Of a DNA stretch of 45,308 nt, positions 16,578 to 25,534 are shown one piece after another. This DNA is from Pseudomonadota bacterium (GTDB taxonomy: Bacteria > Desulfobacterota > JAPLJL01): NCBI GenBank assembly GCA_026388655.1, contig JAPLJI010000085.1, positions 1-45,308 on the forward strand, written 5' to 3'. The notes beneath the pieces were generated by a model, which was given only the letters and a program-made list of their open reading frames with translations, did no database searches and was not told the DNA's origin. The number at the start of each line of letters is the position of its first letter. Position 1 is the first letter of the stretch. Both the position numbers and the translations under genes were made by a program.

Positions 16578-17214
16578 GATTAGGGAATCCGTGCCGCTTC
16601 TCCGATCCCTTTGTAATATGCCGGAGCAGGGTTTCCACCACCTCCCCGATCCCGAGACCGGTGGTGTCGATCACGATGGCCCCGGCCGGGACGACCAGGG
16701 GTGAGGCCTTCCGGGACCGGTCCCGCGTGTCCCGGGCGGAGATTTCCGCCTCGACTTCCTCGGGTTTCAGGCCTTTCCCCTTTTCGGCCAGCTCCTGATG
16801 CCGGCGCTGGGCCCGCTCGGAAAGGGAGGCGTCGAGAAAAAACTTGTGCTCCGCCCCGGGGAAAACCACGCTCCCCATGTCCCGTCCCTCCGTCACCAGA
16901 TCCCCGCCCTCGGCGAGTTTCTGCTGGGATTGGAGGAGGCCTTTGCGGACCTCGGGAACGGCGGAAAGGAGGGAAGCCAGCTCGCCGATTTCGGGCAGGT
17001 AGAATTCCGGCCGGGGATGAAAAAAATCCAGGAAGGGGATCAACCGGCAGACCGACTCCCGGTTCGCGGGGTCGATCTTCCGGTTTTTTACTTCGCAGGC
17101 CAGGGCCCGGTAGGCGCTCCCGCTTTCGAAGAACCGGAAGCCCAGCCGCCGGGAGAGCTCCCGGCCCACCGTGCTCTTCCCCGCCCCGGCGGGCCCGTCA
17201 ATGGTGATGATCAT
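16543..17214 (-). CDS. cmk: Cytidylate kinase with repeat-encoded C-terminus
   Basis: A 223-residue P-loop kinase that phosphorylates CMP and dCMP. It begins MIITIDGPAGAGKSTVGREL with the Walker A. GRDMGSVVFPGAEHKFFLDAS and RDTRDRSRKASPL are the CMP-site and lid motifs. The enzyme proper ends near residue 208. The last residues, RHSRESGNPGK, are encoded by the dispersed palindrome at 16493-16577 and carry no family signal. It lies between aroA and ispH as usual. No clear ribosome binding site precedes the ATG at 17214; the upstream spacer carries another repeat. Confidence 0.94.
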   Translation of the reverse strand: MIITIDGPAGAGKSTVGRELSRRLGFRFFESGSAYRALACEVKNRKIDPANRESVCRLIPFLDFFHPRPEFYLPEIGELASLLSAVPEVRKGLLQSQQKLAEGGDLVTEGRDMGSVVFPGAEHKFFLDASLSERAQRRHQELAEKGKGLKPEEVEAEISARDTRDRSRKASPLVVPAGAIVIDTTGLGIGEVVETLLRHITKGSEKRHGFPNRHSRESGNPGK

Positions 17215-17246
17215 TTAGCGATTATCCAATTTCTTTATAAATGTGG

Positions 17247-17317
17247 AAATCCCCCCCTCCGGGTCGTTGACCCTACTGGTCGGAGACTCCCTCCCCATTT
17301 TTACAAAGGGGGATAAA
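17247..17317. repeat. Dispersed repeat family 2, copy B
   Basis: Its reverse complement shares ordered blocks with 291-406: ccccctttgt-aaa-gggg, gtctccgacc, agggtc, acccggaggggg and gattt. It fills most of the aroA-cmk spacer. Confidence 0.6.
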
Positions 17318-17321
17318 TAAA

Positions 17322-17343
17322 CCCCTCTTTTTTCAAAGAGGGG
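17322..17343. other. Perfect 9-base hairpin in the aroA-cmk spacer
   Basis: cccctcttt-tttc-aaagagggg is a perfect stem with a 4-base loop. No clean T run follows on the minus strand, so it is either part of the repeat or a weak attenuating structure between aroA and cmk. Confidence 0.5.
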
Positions 17344-17431
17344 AAGGGGGAGATTGCAAAAAGTTTTTCCAAGTTATTTAAAAGTTACAGATGATGAGTT
17401 GGTAAAGGATCAATTTTGTCTTAGAGAATTA

Positions 17432-18733
17432 TTAAGAAATCAAACTTTCCAGGTCCCGGTAGAACTGCGGGTAGGAGATCTTCACCGATTCCACGCCCTT
17501 GACCTCCGCGCCCGGGCCCGCGGAGAGGGAAGCCACGGTGAAGGCCATGGCGATCCGGTGGTCGCCGGAGGAGAGGAAACGGGCCGGGCGAAAACCCTTT
17601 CCCCCCCTGAGATCCAGGCCGTCGGGATATTCCTTGACCTCCACCCCCGCCCGGGCCAGCTCCCGGGCCACGACCTTGAGCCGGTCGCTTTCCTTGACTC
17701 GGAGTTCGCCCGCGTCCCGGATCCGGGTCGGGCCTTTAGCCGCCGCGGCGGCGATCGAAAGGATCGGGATCTCGTCGAGCATCCGCACAATCAGGCCGCC
17801 CGAGAAATCCCCGCCTTCGAGCCGCGAGGATCGGGCCCGGAGGGTGCCCCAGGGTTCCCCGCACATCTTTCCTTCCGGGGTGACGGTGATGTTCCCGCCC
17901 ATTTGCTGGAGGGCTTCGATAATCCCGGTCCGGCCCGGGTTCAGCCCTACGCCGGTAAGCGTAATATCAGAGCCGGGGAGGATCAGGGCCGCGACCAGGA
18001 AGAAGGCGGCGGCGGAGATGTCCCCGGGCACGGTGAGCTCCCGGCCGGTGAAATCCGGGATCGGCGGTTCAATCCGGACCAGGCCTTTTTCCTGAACCAG
18101 GGGGGCCCCGAAAAACTCGAGCATTCTCTCGGTGTGATCCCGGGACCCGCCCGAGCCTTCCGGTTCCAGGACCTCGGTGGGCCCCTGGGCGAAAAGGCCG
18201 GCCAGGATAATGGCCGATTTGACCTGGGCGCTCGAGACCGGCATCCGGTAACGGATGCCCTGGAGCTTCCCGCCCGAGATGGCCAGGGGGGCTTTTTTCC
18301 CACCCTCGCGGCCCGTGATCCGGGCGCCCATGAGCTTCAGGGGCTCGGTCACCCGCCCCATCGGGCGGCGGGAGAGAGAGCGGTCCCCGGCGATGACGGA
18401 AAAAAAGGACTGCCCGGCGAGGAGCCCGGTCAAAAGCCGGAAGGTGGTTCCCGAGTTTCCCGCGTTCAGGATTTCCTCGGGCTCGGAGAGGGAATGCAGG
18501 CCCCGGCCGTTGACCAGGTAGGTCTGGCCGTCCTTTTTAGCGATCTCCACCCCGAGCTTCTGAAAAATCCTGAGGGTGCGCAGGTTGTCATCCCCCCCGG
18601 AGAAATTCCGGATCCGGCTTTCCCCCCGGGCCAGGGAAGAAAAGATAATCGCCCGGTGGCAGACGGATTTGTCCCCGGGGAGGGTGAGTTTTCCTTTGAG
18701 CGCGACCGGTTTTTTCGGGCTGTTAAAGAGCAT
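17432..18733 (-). CDS. aroA: 3-phosphoshikimate 1-carboxyvinyltransferase (EPSP synthase)
   Basis: A 433-residue enzyme of the shikimate pathway, joining PEP to shikimate-3-phosphate. Motifs in order: LPGDKSVCHRA near residue 18, NAGNSGTTFRLLTG near 90, DRSLSRRPMGR near 117, the catalytic DE in MLDEIPILS near 315, and RVKESDRLK near 345. The length is standard. Its ATG at 18733 overlaps the end of tyrA by 11 bases, so the two are likely co-translated. Its product feeds chorismate to the mutase and TyrA encoded nearby. Confidence 0.96.
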   Translation of the reverse strand: MLFNSPKKPVALKGKLTLPGDKSVCHRAIIFSSLARGESRIRNFSGGDDNLRTLRIFQKLGVEIAKKDGQTYLVNGRGLHSLSEPEEILNAGNSGTTFRLLTGLLAGQSFFSVIAGDRSLSRRPMGRVTEPLKLMGARITGREGGKKAPLAISGGKLQGIRYRMPVSSAQVKSAIILAGLFAQGPTEVLEPEGSGGSRDHTERMLEFFGAPLVQEKGLVRIEPPIPDFTGRELTVPGDISAAAFFLVAALILPGSDITLTGVGLNPGRTGIIEALQQMGGNITVTPEGKMCGEPWGTLRARSSRLEGGDFSGGLIVRMLDEIPILSIAAAAAKGPTRIRDAGELRVKESDRLKVVARELARAGVEVKEYPDGLDLRGGKGFRPARFLSSGDHRIAMAFTVASLSAGPGAEVKGVESVKISYPQFYRDLESLIS

Positions 18734-19580
18734 CGCGGTGTTTTTTCGCCTCCGAGAAAAATTCGAAGATTTTTTCCGACTGGCCTTCCCGAATGTAAGT
18801 TTCGAGCTCGGCTAAGCGTTTCCGGAAATCGGCCAGGATTTCGAGCATCGGTTCCCGGTTCAGGGAAAGGATGTCCCGCCAGAGTTCCGGGGGGCTCGCG
18901 GAAACCCGGGAGAGGTCCCGGAAGCTTCCCGCCCCGGTCCGCTTGACCTCCTCCCCGGAAAAACGCCGGCAGACCGCCTGGACCAGGCTGGCGGAAACCG
19001 CGTGGGGGAGGTGGCTCACGGCCGCGAGGATCAGGTCATGCGCCCCGGGGTCGAGTTCGAAGACCTGGGATCCCGCCTTTTCCCAGAGCCGGCGCACCGT
19101 GGCGGTCGCTTCCGGATCGGTCTTGGGCGTGGGGGTGAGAATCACCCGATTGCCGGCGAAAAGCCCGGCCCGGGCCGCCCCCGCCCCGCCTTTTTCCGAG
19201 CCCGCCAGGGGATGCCCGGGAACGAAAGCGACGCCGGGCTTGAGGGCCGGTTCCAGCTCCCGGACGATCGGCGACTTGACGCTGCCGACGTCGGTGAGGA
19301 TCGCGCCCTTCTTTAATTGCGGGATGATCTTTTTCCCCAGGGCGATGATCGCACCCACCGGGGCGGCCAGGACCACCAGGTCCGCGTCTTTCACCCCGCT
19401 TTCCGGTTCCGGCTCGAAGCGGTCAATCACCCCCCGGGAGAGGGCCAGCTCCAGGTTCTCCCGGGAGCGCCCCACCCCGACAATCTCTTCGGCGATTCCC
19501 TTTTCCTTCAAGTCGAGGGCGAGCGAGCCCCCGATCAGGCCCACCCCCAAGATCGTCACCCGTTGAAAATGAGGTTCCAT
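18723..19580 (-). CDS. tyrA: Prephenate (or arogenate) dehydrogenase
   Basis: A 285-residue NAD(P)-dependent dehydrogenase of tyrosine synthesis. The Rossmann opening is VTILGVGLIGGSLALDLKEKG. ADLVVLAAPVGAI, LTDVGSVKSPIV and PGHPLAGSEKGGAGAA are the family motifs, the last holding the catalytic His. The helical C-terminal domain contains SHLPHAVSASLVQ. There is no fused chorismate mutase and no ACT domain. Whether prephenate or arogenate is the substrate cannot be told. It runs directly into aroA. Confidence 0.93.
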   Translation of the reverse strand: MEPHFQRVTILGVGLIGGSLALDLKEKGIAEEIVGVGRSRENLELALSRGVIDRFEPEPESGVKDADLVVLAAPVGAIIALGKKIIPQLKKGAILTDVGSVKSPIVRELEPALKPGVAFVPGHPLAGSEKGGAGAARAGLFAGNRVILTPTPKTDPEATATVRRLWEKAGSQVFELDPGAHDLILAAVSHLPHAVSASLVQAVCRRFSGEEVKRTGAGSFRDLSRVSASPPELWRDILSLNREPMLEILADFRKRLAELETYIREGQSEKIFEFFSEAKKHRDAL

Positions 19581-19644
19581 TCGCTTGGCTGCGGAAATTT
19601 TCCCGGTTAATTCCTAAGGGCGGCCCCGAAACGTTCCCGGGGTT

Positions 19645-20880
19645 TTACGGCTTTCCCCGGTTCCCGGTCCCCAATCTGCGCACGGATAAAAGTAACGGAA
19701 TCGAGACCAGCTCCATTATCACCGTAAACCATATTATATAACTGATCGAGTGCTCATATAAAATCCCCATCAGGCCGCTGCCCAGGAGCCAGGCGGTGCC
19801 GTAAGCGGTGTTGAAGATCCCGTAGGCGAGCCCCCGGCGCGCCATCGGGATCAGGTCGGCGATCGCGGCCCGCATGATCGTTTCCTGGATGCCCATGGAG
19901 ACGCCCCAGATGATGATCGCGGCCAGCGCCATTCCGGCGCTTTCGGAGAAGCCCAGGAGGGGAATGAAGACAGTGAAGACCGGGATGGTGATCAGGGAAA
20001 CCAAACCGATCCGGTCGTAGATTTTCCCGATGGCCAGAGCCGCCACCGCGTCCACGCCCATGGCCACCGCGTAAAAGAGCGGGATCTGGGCATCGGAAAT
20101 AATGGAGTGTTTCTGGAAGTGGAAAGCGAGGAGAGGGAAGCTGGCGAAACCCGCCATGCTGAAGAGGATGAAAAAGGTATAGAGCCAGAAAACCCGGGGG
20201 AGTTTTTTTCCATCGGATTCCCCGGCGGAGGGGGAGGGTTTTTCCAATTTCTCCGGGGCGGGCACCTTCTGCCGGGCGAAGTAAAGCACAACCAGGACGA
20301 GGATGCCGGGAACGAAAAGGAGCGAAAAGCCGAGGCGGTAGCCGTCGTGCAGAAAAAGGACCACGGTGAAAATCAGGGGTCCGATCACGGCGCCGATCTG
20401 GTCCAGGGCTTCATGGAGGCCGAACCCCAGACCCCTTCCGACCTTCTGGGTGGCGTAGGAAAGAATGGTATCCCGGGCCGGGGAGCGGATGGCCTTGCCG
20501 AGCCGCTCGACGATGATCAGACCGGCGGCCAGGGGCCAGTTCCCGGCGAAAGCCAGAAACGGGATGGCGAGGATCAAGCCATAACCCAGGATGGTGAAGA
20601 CCCAGTAACGCTCGGTGCGGTCGGCCAGATAACCGGTGACCAGCCGGATCGCGTAGCCCAGGAATTCCCCCGCCCCCGCGACCAAACCCACCGCGGCGGC
20701 GCTGGCGCCCAGGGTGGCGAGGAAAGGCCCGGTAATGCTGCGGGCGCCTTCGTAGGTGATATCCCCGCAGAGGCTGACGATCCCCATCAGGATGATAATC
20801 TGGAAAGCCTGCCGGCGGAGGGCGTCTTCCCCGTGGGGCGGATGAGGCGAGAGGTTTTTATCCTTTTTTATTGATTCCAT
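19645..20880 (-). CDS. MFS transporter
   Basis: A 411-residue inner-membrane protein with about 12 hydrophobic segments. The inter-helix motif GYLADRTERYW near residue 85 is a variant of the major-facilitator motif A (G-x-L-x-D-R). A central cytoplasmic loop rich in charge and proline (PAPEKLEKPSPSAGESDGKKL, about 210-230) splits two six-helix halves. The N-terminus is charged and cytoplasmic. The substrate is unknown; drug or small-metabolite efflux is common for this type. It interrupts the expected hisC - tyrA linkage and may be part of the same unit. Confidence 0.85.
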   Translation of the reverse strand: MESIKKDKNLSPHPPHGEDALRRQAFQIIILMGIVSLCGDITYEGARSITGPFLATLGASAAAVGLVAGAGEFLGYAIRLVTGYLADRTERYWVFTILGYGLILAIPFLAFAGNWPLAAGLIIVERLGKAIRSPARDTILSYATQKVGRGLGFGLHEALDQIGAVIGPLIFTVVLFLHDGYRLGFSLLFVPGILVLVVLYFARQKVPAPEKLEKPSPSAGESDGKKLPRVFWLYTFFILFSMAGFASFPLLAFHFQKHSIISDAQIPLFYAVAMGVDAVAALAIGKIYDRIGLVSLITIPVFTVFIPLLGFSESAGMALAAIIIWGVSMGIQETIMRAAIADLIPMARRGLAYGIFNTAYGTAWLLGSGLMGILYEHSISYIIWFTVIMELVSIPLLLSVRRLGTGNRGKP

Positions 20881-20925
20881 GAACAGTCTAGTGTGGCTTG
20901 CGTTTGGGTTACTATTTCATGGGTT

Positions 20926-21013
20926 GTCATTCCGGGCTTGACCCGGAATCCAGTCTTTAAATCTGGATTCCCGCTGGAGTTTATCCTGAGCTTAGTCGAA
21001 GGGCGGGAATGAC
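20926..21013. repeat. REP-like dispersed repeat (family 1, copy 3, with insert)
   Basis: It opens gtcattccgggcttgacccg like 16493-16577 and ends gcgggaatgac. The second half-palindrome is interrupted by a word, tttatcctgagcttagtcga, that is also found in part at 32710-32731 and 33450-33462. It lies between hisC and the MFS gene. Confidence 0.82.
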
Positions 21014-21057
21014 GTCTTTAGAATTAAAAGAATTAAAAAAGCGTTAGGTGCACCAAG

Positions 21058-22152
21058 CTAAGTTTTTGAGAGGATTTTTTTCAAGGCCTGGATCAGCCGG
21101 GCGTTTTCTTTCGGGAGACCAACCGTGGCCCGGAGCCAGCCCGGAAGCCGGTACCCACCCATCGGGCGGACGATGACCCCTTCCCGGAGTAAAAGCTGAT
21201 AATATTTCTCCCCCGGTCCCGGGACCGCGAAGAGAACGAAGTTGGCCTGGGAAGGAACATACCTGATTCCCAGACGATTGAATTCCCGGTAGAGAAATTG
21301 CAGGCCCCGGCGGTTATTCTCGCGGGTTTTCTTCAAGAACGGGGCATCGGTGAGCGCGGCGCGGGCCGCGGCCTGGGCCAGAGAGCTCACGTTGAAGGGC
21401 TGGCGGACCCGGTTAAGATAATCCACGATCTCGGGCCGGGCGACCCCGTAGCCGATCCGCAGGCCGGCCAGACCGTGGATCTTGGAGAAGGTCCGGAGGA
21501 TCACCAGGTTGGGAAAAGCAGAAAGGAGTTTGAGACTCCGCGGGTATTGGGGGTCGGTTGCGAACTCCGCGTAGGCCTCGTCCATGACCACCAGGATGTT
21601 TTTCGGAAGCCCGCGAAGGAAGCGGACGAGTTCCGGTTCCCGGACGATGGTGCCGGTGGGGTTGTTGGGATTGGCGATGAAAACCAGGGTTGTCTTCCGG
21701 TTCACCAGCGAACGCATGGCCGGGAGATCGTAGGTGAATTTAACTAGGGGGGCCTTCCGGATCTTGCCCCCGGCGGCCTGCACGATCAGGTCATAAACCA
21801 GGAAGGTGCTTTCCGCGGTGACTGCTTCGGCCCCGGGTTTCAGGAAGGTCCGGACCAGGAGCTCGATGATTTCGTTGGAGCCGTTTCCGAAAACGACCCG
21901 GTCCTCCGGAACCTGGAGCGCGGCGGAGAGAGCCCGTTTCAAAATGAAGCAGCTCCCGTCGGGGTAACGGTTGATCCCGGCCAGACCGCGAATCAGGGCC
22001 CGCCGGGCGCGCGGGGAGGGCCCGAAGGGATTTTCGTTGGAGGCCAACTTGATGGCTTCCCGGATTCCCAGTTCCCGCTCGAGTTCCTCAATCGGCTTGC
22101 CGGGGACGTAAGGGGTGAGGGATTCAATCTCTTTCCGTGCCGGTTTAATCAT
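21058..22152 (-). CDS. hisC: Histidinol-phosphate / aromatic aminotransferase
   Basis: A 364-residue class I/II PLP enzyme. IKLASNENPFGPSP near residue 35 is the HisC signature. NPNNPTG near 165 and DEAYAEF near 200 are family motifs, and the PLP lysine is in TFSKIHGLAGLRIGYG near 225-240. HisC transaminates imidazole-acetol phosphate in histidine synthesis, and many members also act on phenylpyruvate or hydroxyphenylpyruvate. Its place beside chorismate mutase and upstream of tyrA favours an aromatic role. hisG lies elsewhere at 37.7 kb. The start ATG at 22152 has ggag eight bases upstream. Confidence 0.93.
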   Translation of the reverse strand: MIKPARKEIESLTPYVPGKPIEELERELGIREAIKLASNENPFGPSPRARRALIRGLAGINRYPDGSCFILKRALSAALQVPEDRVVFGNGSNEIIELLVRTFLKPGAEAVTAESTFLVYDLIVQAAGGKIRKAPLVKFTYDLPAMRSLVNRKTTLVFIANPNNPTGTIVREPELVRFLRGLPKNILVVMDEAYAEFATDPQYPRSLKLLSAFPNLVILRTFSKIHGLAGLRIGYGVARPEIVDYLNRVRQPFNVSSLAQAAARAALTDAPFLKKTRENNRRGLQFLYREFNRLGIRYVPSQANFVLFAVPGPGEKYYQLLLREGVIVRPMGGYRLPGWLRATVGLPKENARLIQALKKILSKT

Positions 22153-22236
22153 GGGCAGATCTCCGCAGGTCCTAAGTCTTCAGTCCTACGTCCGAAGTCG
22201 GTAAATAAAAAAATACATAAAAAGAGCCCATCTCTA

Positions 22237-22770
22237 TCATTCACCCTTGGCCCGGAGAACGATGAACCTTTCCTTTTTCCCGGCCCGGCCCGGGAAGGTC
22301 TCCTTTTTCACCACGATCAGTCCCGGGGGGAAACCCGGTTTTTTCGAGGGGGCGGTGATCATCCCATAATCGGCCCTTCCCGTCTGAAGCGCCCGGTAAA
22401 CGCCGGACTTTCCGGGGCAGGCCAGGAAGCGTACGCTCCGTCCGAAATTGAAGACCCCGGCCGCGTGGCCGGGGCTTTGCTCCGGCCGGGCGTAGGCGAC
22501 CCGGATCGGGCGGAAGGCCGAGCGGCAGGCGGAAAGGATTTCGCCGAAAACGAGGTCGATCCCGGGCGCGGAGAGCGGGCCGGAATGCCGGGATTTCAGC
22601 CGGGTTATGATCTCCCGCTCCCGGACTGGATCGTAGGGGGGGAGCCCCAGTTTTCGTTTCCTTTCCCCGATGCGGGCGGAGGTTTTCATTCTCCGGTTCA
22701 CCAGGGAAAGGATCCCGGCATCAATCCGGTTGATCTCGCGGCGGAGGCGCTGGAGTTCTTTTTCGCTCAT
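22237..22770 (-). CDS. AroQ chorismate mutase with a degenerate prephenate-dehydratase-like tail
   Basis: A 177-residue protein. Residues 1-80 are an AroQ chorismate mutase domain (LQRLRREINRIDAGILSLVNRRM, then R-x-x-EIITRLK). The open frame starts at 22878, but the ATG at 22770 gives the normal AroQ beginning. After it, PIRVAYARPEQSPGHAAGVFNF resembles the prephenate dehydratase opening (VAYLGPEGTFSHQAA), and ALQTGRADYGMITAPS resembles its A-x-x-G-x-ADYG-x-VP-x-ENS. Only about 90 residues remain of a dehydratase domain near 190, and no ACT domain follows. The mutase probably works; the dehydratase part looks reduced and probably inactive. It precedes hisC. Confidence 0.8.
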   Translation of the reverse strand: MSEKELQRLRREINRIDAGILSLVNRRMKTSARIGERKRKLGLPPYDPVREREIITRLKSRHSGPLSAPGIDLVFGEILSACRSAFRPIRVAYARPEQSPGHAAGVFNFGRSVRFLACPGKSGVYRALQTGRADYGMITAPSKKPGFPPGLIVVKKETFPGRAGKKERFIVLRAKGE

Positions 22771-22828
22771 GATATAAATCGGGCGGGATTTCCCGCCCGA
22801 TGAAGAAACCCGATCAAACGAATTTATT

Positions 22829-25285
22829 TTACTTGCGGATAATGGTGAATTCCACCCTCCGGTTCTTGGCTCGTCCATTCGCGGTCGAGTTGTCGGCGAT
22901 CGGGCGGGATTTCCCGTATCCGGTCGCCTTGAGTTTGTCCGAGCCCACCCCGTGCTGGGTCAGATACTGCATCACCGCGTTGGCCCGGTTCTGGGAGAGG
23001 ATGAGGTTGGAGGTGTCGGAGCCGATGGAATCGGTGTGGCCTTCGATCAGGATCGAGAGGGTGGGATTGCTGCGCAGGATATCGGAGACCTCGTCCAAGA
23101 GCCCGAAGGATTCCGGCAGGATAATAGCCTTCCCGGTCTCAAAATGGATCGTCTCGTTGATTTCAATCTTCTTCTCGGTGAGTTTGGCCTTGGTCAGGGG
23201 TTCGAGCACGAATTCGGCGATGGTCTTCTTGCCGGCGGCGATCTGAACCACCTTGAGCTCGGACTTGAAACCCTGGGCCGCCGCCCGGACGGAATAACTC
23301 CCGGGTTTGAGCTTGACGTAGAATTCGCCGGTCGCCGGGCTGGCCACCACGTTTTGGATGTCCGCCCCCTCGAAGGAAATCACGGCCGGGAGGGGCTGTT
23401 TGTCCGGATCCACCACCCGTCCGGCAAAAGCGCCTTCGACGACCGCTTCGACCGCCGGTTCCAGGATAAAGTTAACCAGGGTGGGCAGGCCTTTTTCAAT
23501 CTGGGCGACCTGGGCCTGGGGTTTGAAATTCTGGGCATTGGCCGTGACCTGGTAAGTCCCGGGAGCGAGAGGTCCCTTATATTGTCCGGTGTTGGGGTCG
23601 GAAGCCAGGTTCAGGATCCGGGGGTCACCGAAGCTGATCACCGCCGCGAGCGGCTTGTTCTCCTTGGATAGTGCGGTGCCCAGGATGGTCCCCGTCTCGG
23701 GGGCTTTTTCCTCCGGCTCGAGGAGGTAATCCATGATGGTGGTCCGCTTGTCCTCGATCCGGGCGAGCTTGATCTCCGACTTGTACCCGTTAACCGAGGC
23801 CTTGATCCGGTAACTCCCCGGAGTCACCTGGCCGGTGTACTCTCCGGTGGCGGGATCGGACGCCAGATTGGCATTTTTGGGATCGTCGAAAGAGATGACC
23901 GCCGCCAGGGGTTGGGAGGTTTTCTTATCCAGGACCTTGCCGGAAATGGTGCCGATCTTGATCAGGCGCTTGAGCCCGAAATCCATGGTGGACATCATTC
24001 CCGCCTGCACGGTAACCGGCTCGGAGGTCTCCTGGTATCCTTCCTTTTCCACCTTGAGGGAGACCGTCTGGGGGAGGAACTCGCAGGTGGCGTATTCCCC
24101 GGCGGAACCCGAGTAAAGCCGGGTCAGGTTGGTGCCGGGGAAGCTGATGATCGCCCCTTCGAGGGGCTGGGAATTTTCCTGGTCATAGATCCTTCCCGAG
24201 ATCGTGCCTTTATTCGGGGGCGCGGCCACGATCACCGGGGGCGGAGCGGGGGCGAAGGTGTAACTCAGGCCGGCCATCAGGGCCCAGTCCGGAGCGACTT
24301 CTTCGTTAAAACTGTTTTGAGGCCGGGGGTTCCCGTACATCGTTTGCAGGCCGGGGTAAAGCGGGTAATTCTCTTCCGCCCCGAACAGACCCATCCCCAG
24401 GTCACAGGCCAAATCGATCGCCAGGCCTCCCACGGGCGTAATCCGGAATCCCGGGGTGATCCTCTGGGGGCTCTGGTTATACTGGCGCCAGCCTCTGCTT
24501 TTCGTGGTGTTGACATATTGCTCGGTGGAATACTCTATGAAAAAAGACAAATAGCGCTGGGGGATCTCCAGGGCCGTGGCCAGAAGCAGGGCATCGTCCT
24601 GCTCCATGCCGAGGGCATAGTAAGCAGAGGGAGAGCGCTTCTCGGTCCCGATATGATCAACCAACTTCATCGAATAATTCTTCTGAAACCCCATATTGAG
24701 ATGCCAGCGGAGGGGAACGGAATTGCCTTTCAGCCGGTTCCAGTCGAAGGTGAAGAGAAACTTTCCGCCGTAACCGCTGGCGTCCCATTTGTAACCGACT
24801 CTTTCCACGTCGGCGTAAAGCCGGGTGTAGAAGTCGAACCCCACACTCAAGGCGGCGTCCGGGTCGTAGCCGATTTTGAATCCGGTGGTCAGATCCCCGA
24901 TGCTCTGGGTCAGATAATTTCCCGCCGCTAATTTCTGGGAACCCTGGGTGGAAACGGTTTTGGTCGCCAGGAACAGTTCCATCCACTGGGTGGCGGAAAC
25001 CGTCAGTTGATAATTTCCCAGGAAGCGTTTCTGGGTCAGGCCCGGTTCCAGGAATTCGCTCCGGTTTCCCCGGAAGTACTCGGAGTCCCAGTAATTGAAA
25101 CTCGCGCCGAAGCTGAAAACCCCGTCTTTGGGGGTGTAAGCCGAGACCGCCCGGAGGACGCCGGTCTGGCCTTCGATGGCAGGAGAAAACAGGGAAGGGG
25201 TTTCGGCCCGGGAAACCGGGACAGCCAGGCAAAGGCTCAAGGCGATCAAGCCTGAAGCGACAGTTACCCACCCATTTTTTTTCAT
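22829..25285 (-). CDS. OmpA family protein with four carboxypeptidase-regulatory-like repeats
   Basis: An 818-residue envelope protein. A signal peptide ends near VSRA-ETP. Residues about 25-340 look like an outer-membrane beta barrel (alternating strands, aromatic ends, for example YRLYADVERVGYKWDASGYG-like stretches). Four repeats of roughly 80 residues follow, each opening G-x-(I/F)-x-G-x-(V/I/A) and containing PLAAVISF-type and DP-x-TG-x-Y segments. The C-terminal OmpA domain carries IEGHTDSIGSDTSN and the ANGRAKNRRVEF that binds peptidoglycan. I choose the ATG at 25285 over 25291 because aagga lies seven bases upstream. It probably links outer membrane and cell wall. The repeats may form a periplasmic stalk. 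Confidence 0.85.
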   Translation of the reverse strand: MKKNGWVTVASGLIALSLCLAVPVSRAETPSLFSPAIEGQTGVLRAVSAYTPKDGVFSFGASFNYWDSEYFRGNRSEFLEPGLTQKRFLGNYQLTVSATQWMELFLATKTVSTQGSQKLAAGNYLTQSIGDLTTGFKIGYDPDAALSVGFDFYTRLYADVERVGYKWDASGYGGKFLFTFDWNRLKGNSVPLRWHLNMGFQKNYSMKLVDHIGTEKRSPSAYYALGMEQDDALLLATALEIPQRYLSFFIEYSTEQYVNTTKSRGWRQYNQSPQRITPGFRITPVGGLAIDLACDLGMGLFGAEENYPLYPGLQTMYGNPRPQNSFNEEVAPDWALMAGLSYTFAPAPPPVIVAAPPNKGTISGRIYDQENSQPLEGAIISFPGTNLTRLYSGSAGEYATCEFLPQTVSLKVEKEGYQETSEPVTVQAGMMSTMDFGLKRLIKIGTISGKVLDKKTSQPLAAVISFDDPKNANLASDPATGEYTGQVTPGSYRIKASVNGYKSEIKLARIEDKRTTIMDYLLEPEEKAPETGTILGTALSKENKPLAAVISFGDPRILNLASDPNTGQYKGPLAPGTYQVTANAQNFKPQAQVAQIEKGLPTLVNFILEPAVEAVVEGAFAGRVVDPDKQPLPAVISFEGADIQNVVASPATGEFYVKLKPGSYSVRAAAQGFKSELKVVQIAAGKKTIAEFVLEPLTKAKLTEKKIEINETIHFETGKAIILPESFGLLDEVSDILRSNPTLSILIEGHTDSIGSDTSNLILSQNRANAVMQYLTQHGVGSDKLKATGYGKSRPIADNSTANGRAKNRRVEFTIIRK

Positions 25286-25336
25286 AATCATATCCTTGCT
25301 TGATTAGGGGTTTGGTTTCAGTCCCTTTACATATCT

Positions 25337-25366
25337 AGCATATTTTAATTCAAGAAAGCCTGTCAA
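25337..25366 (-). promoter_or_regulatory. Sigma70-type promoter of the OmpA-family gene
   Basis: On the minus strand TTGACA (25361-25366) is followed after 18 bases by TATGCT (25337-25342), about 50 bases upstream of the ATG at 25285. The -35 is a perfect match and the -10 matches four of six. The surrounding spacer is AT-rich relative to the genes. Confidence 0.6.
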
Positions 25367-25534
25367 GGAAAACCCATAAATAGGCATATGCAAGCAAGGT
25401 GGAAAAGAAGGCGGATCTGGCCCGGAAATCCGGGCGCGTAACAAATCGGATTGGGTTACCCCGGAAAAGTCTTGTCAGGTCTGGGCCGGGCATTTATACT
25501 TTCGCCACTACCTCCGGACTTAAAGGGTTCCCCG

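Noticed and set aside
17354-18946. A 530-codon open frame on the plus strand
   Set aside because: Antisense to aroA, whose motifs are complete.
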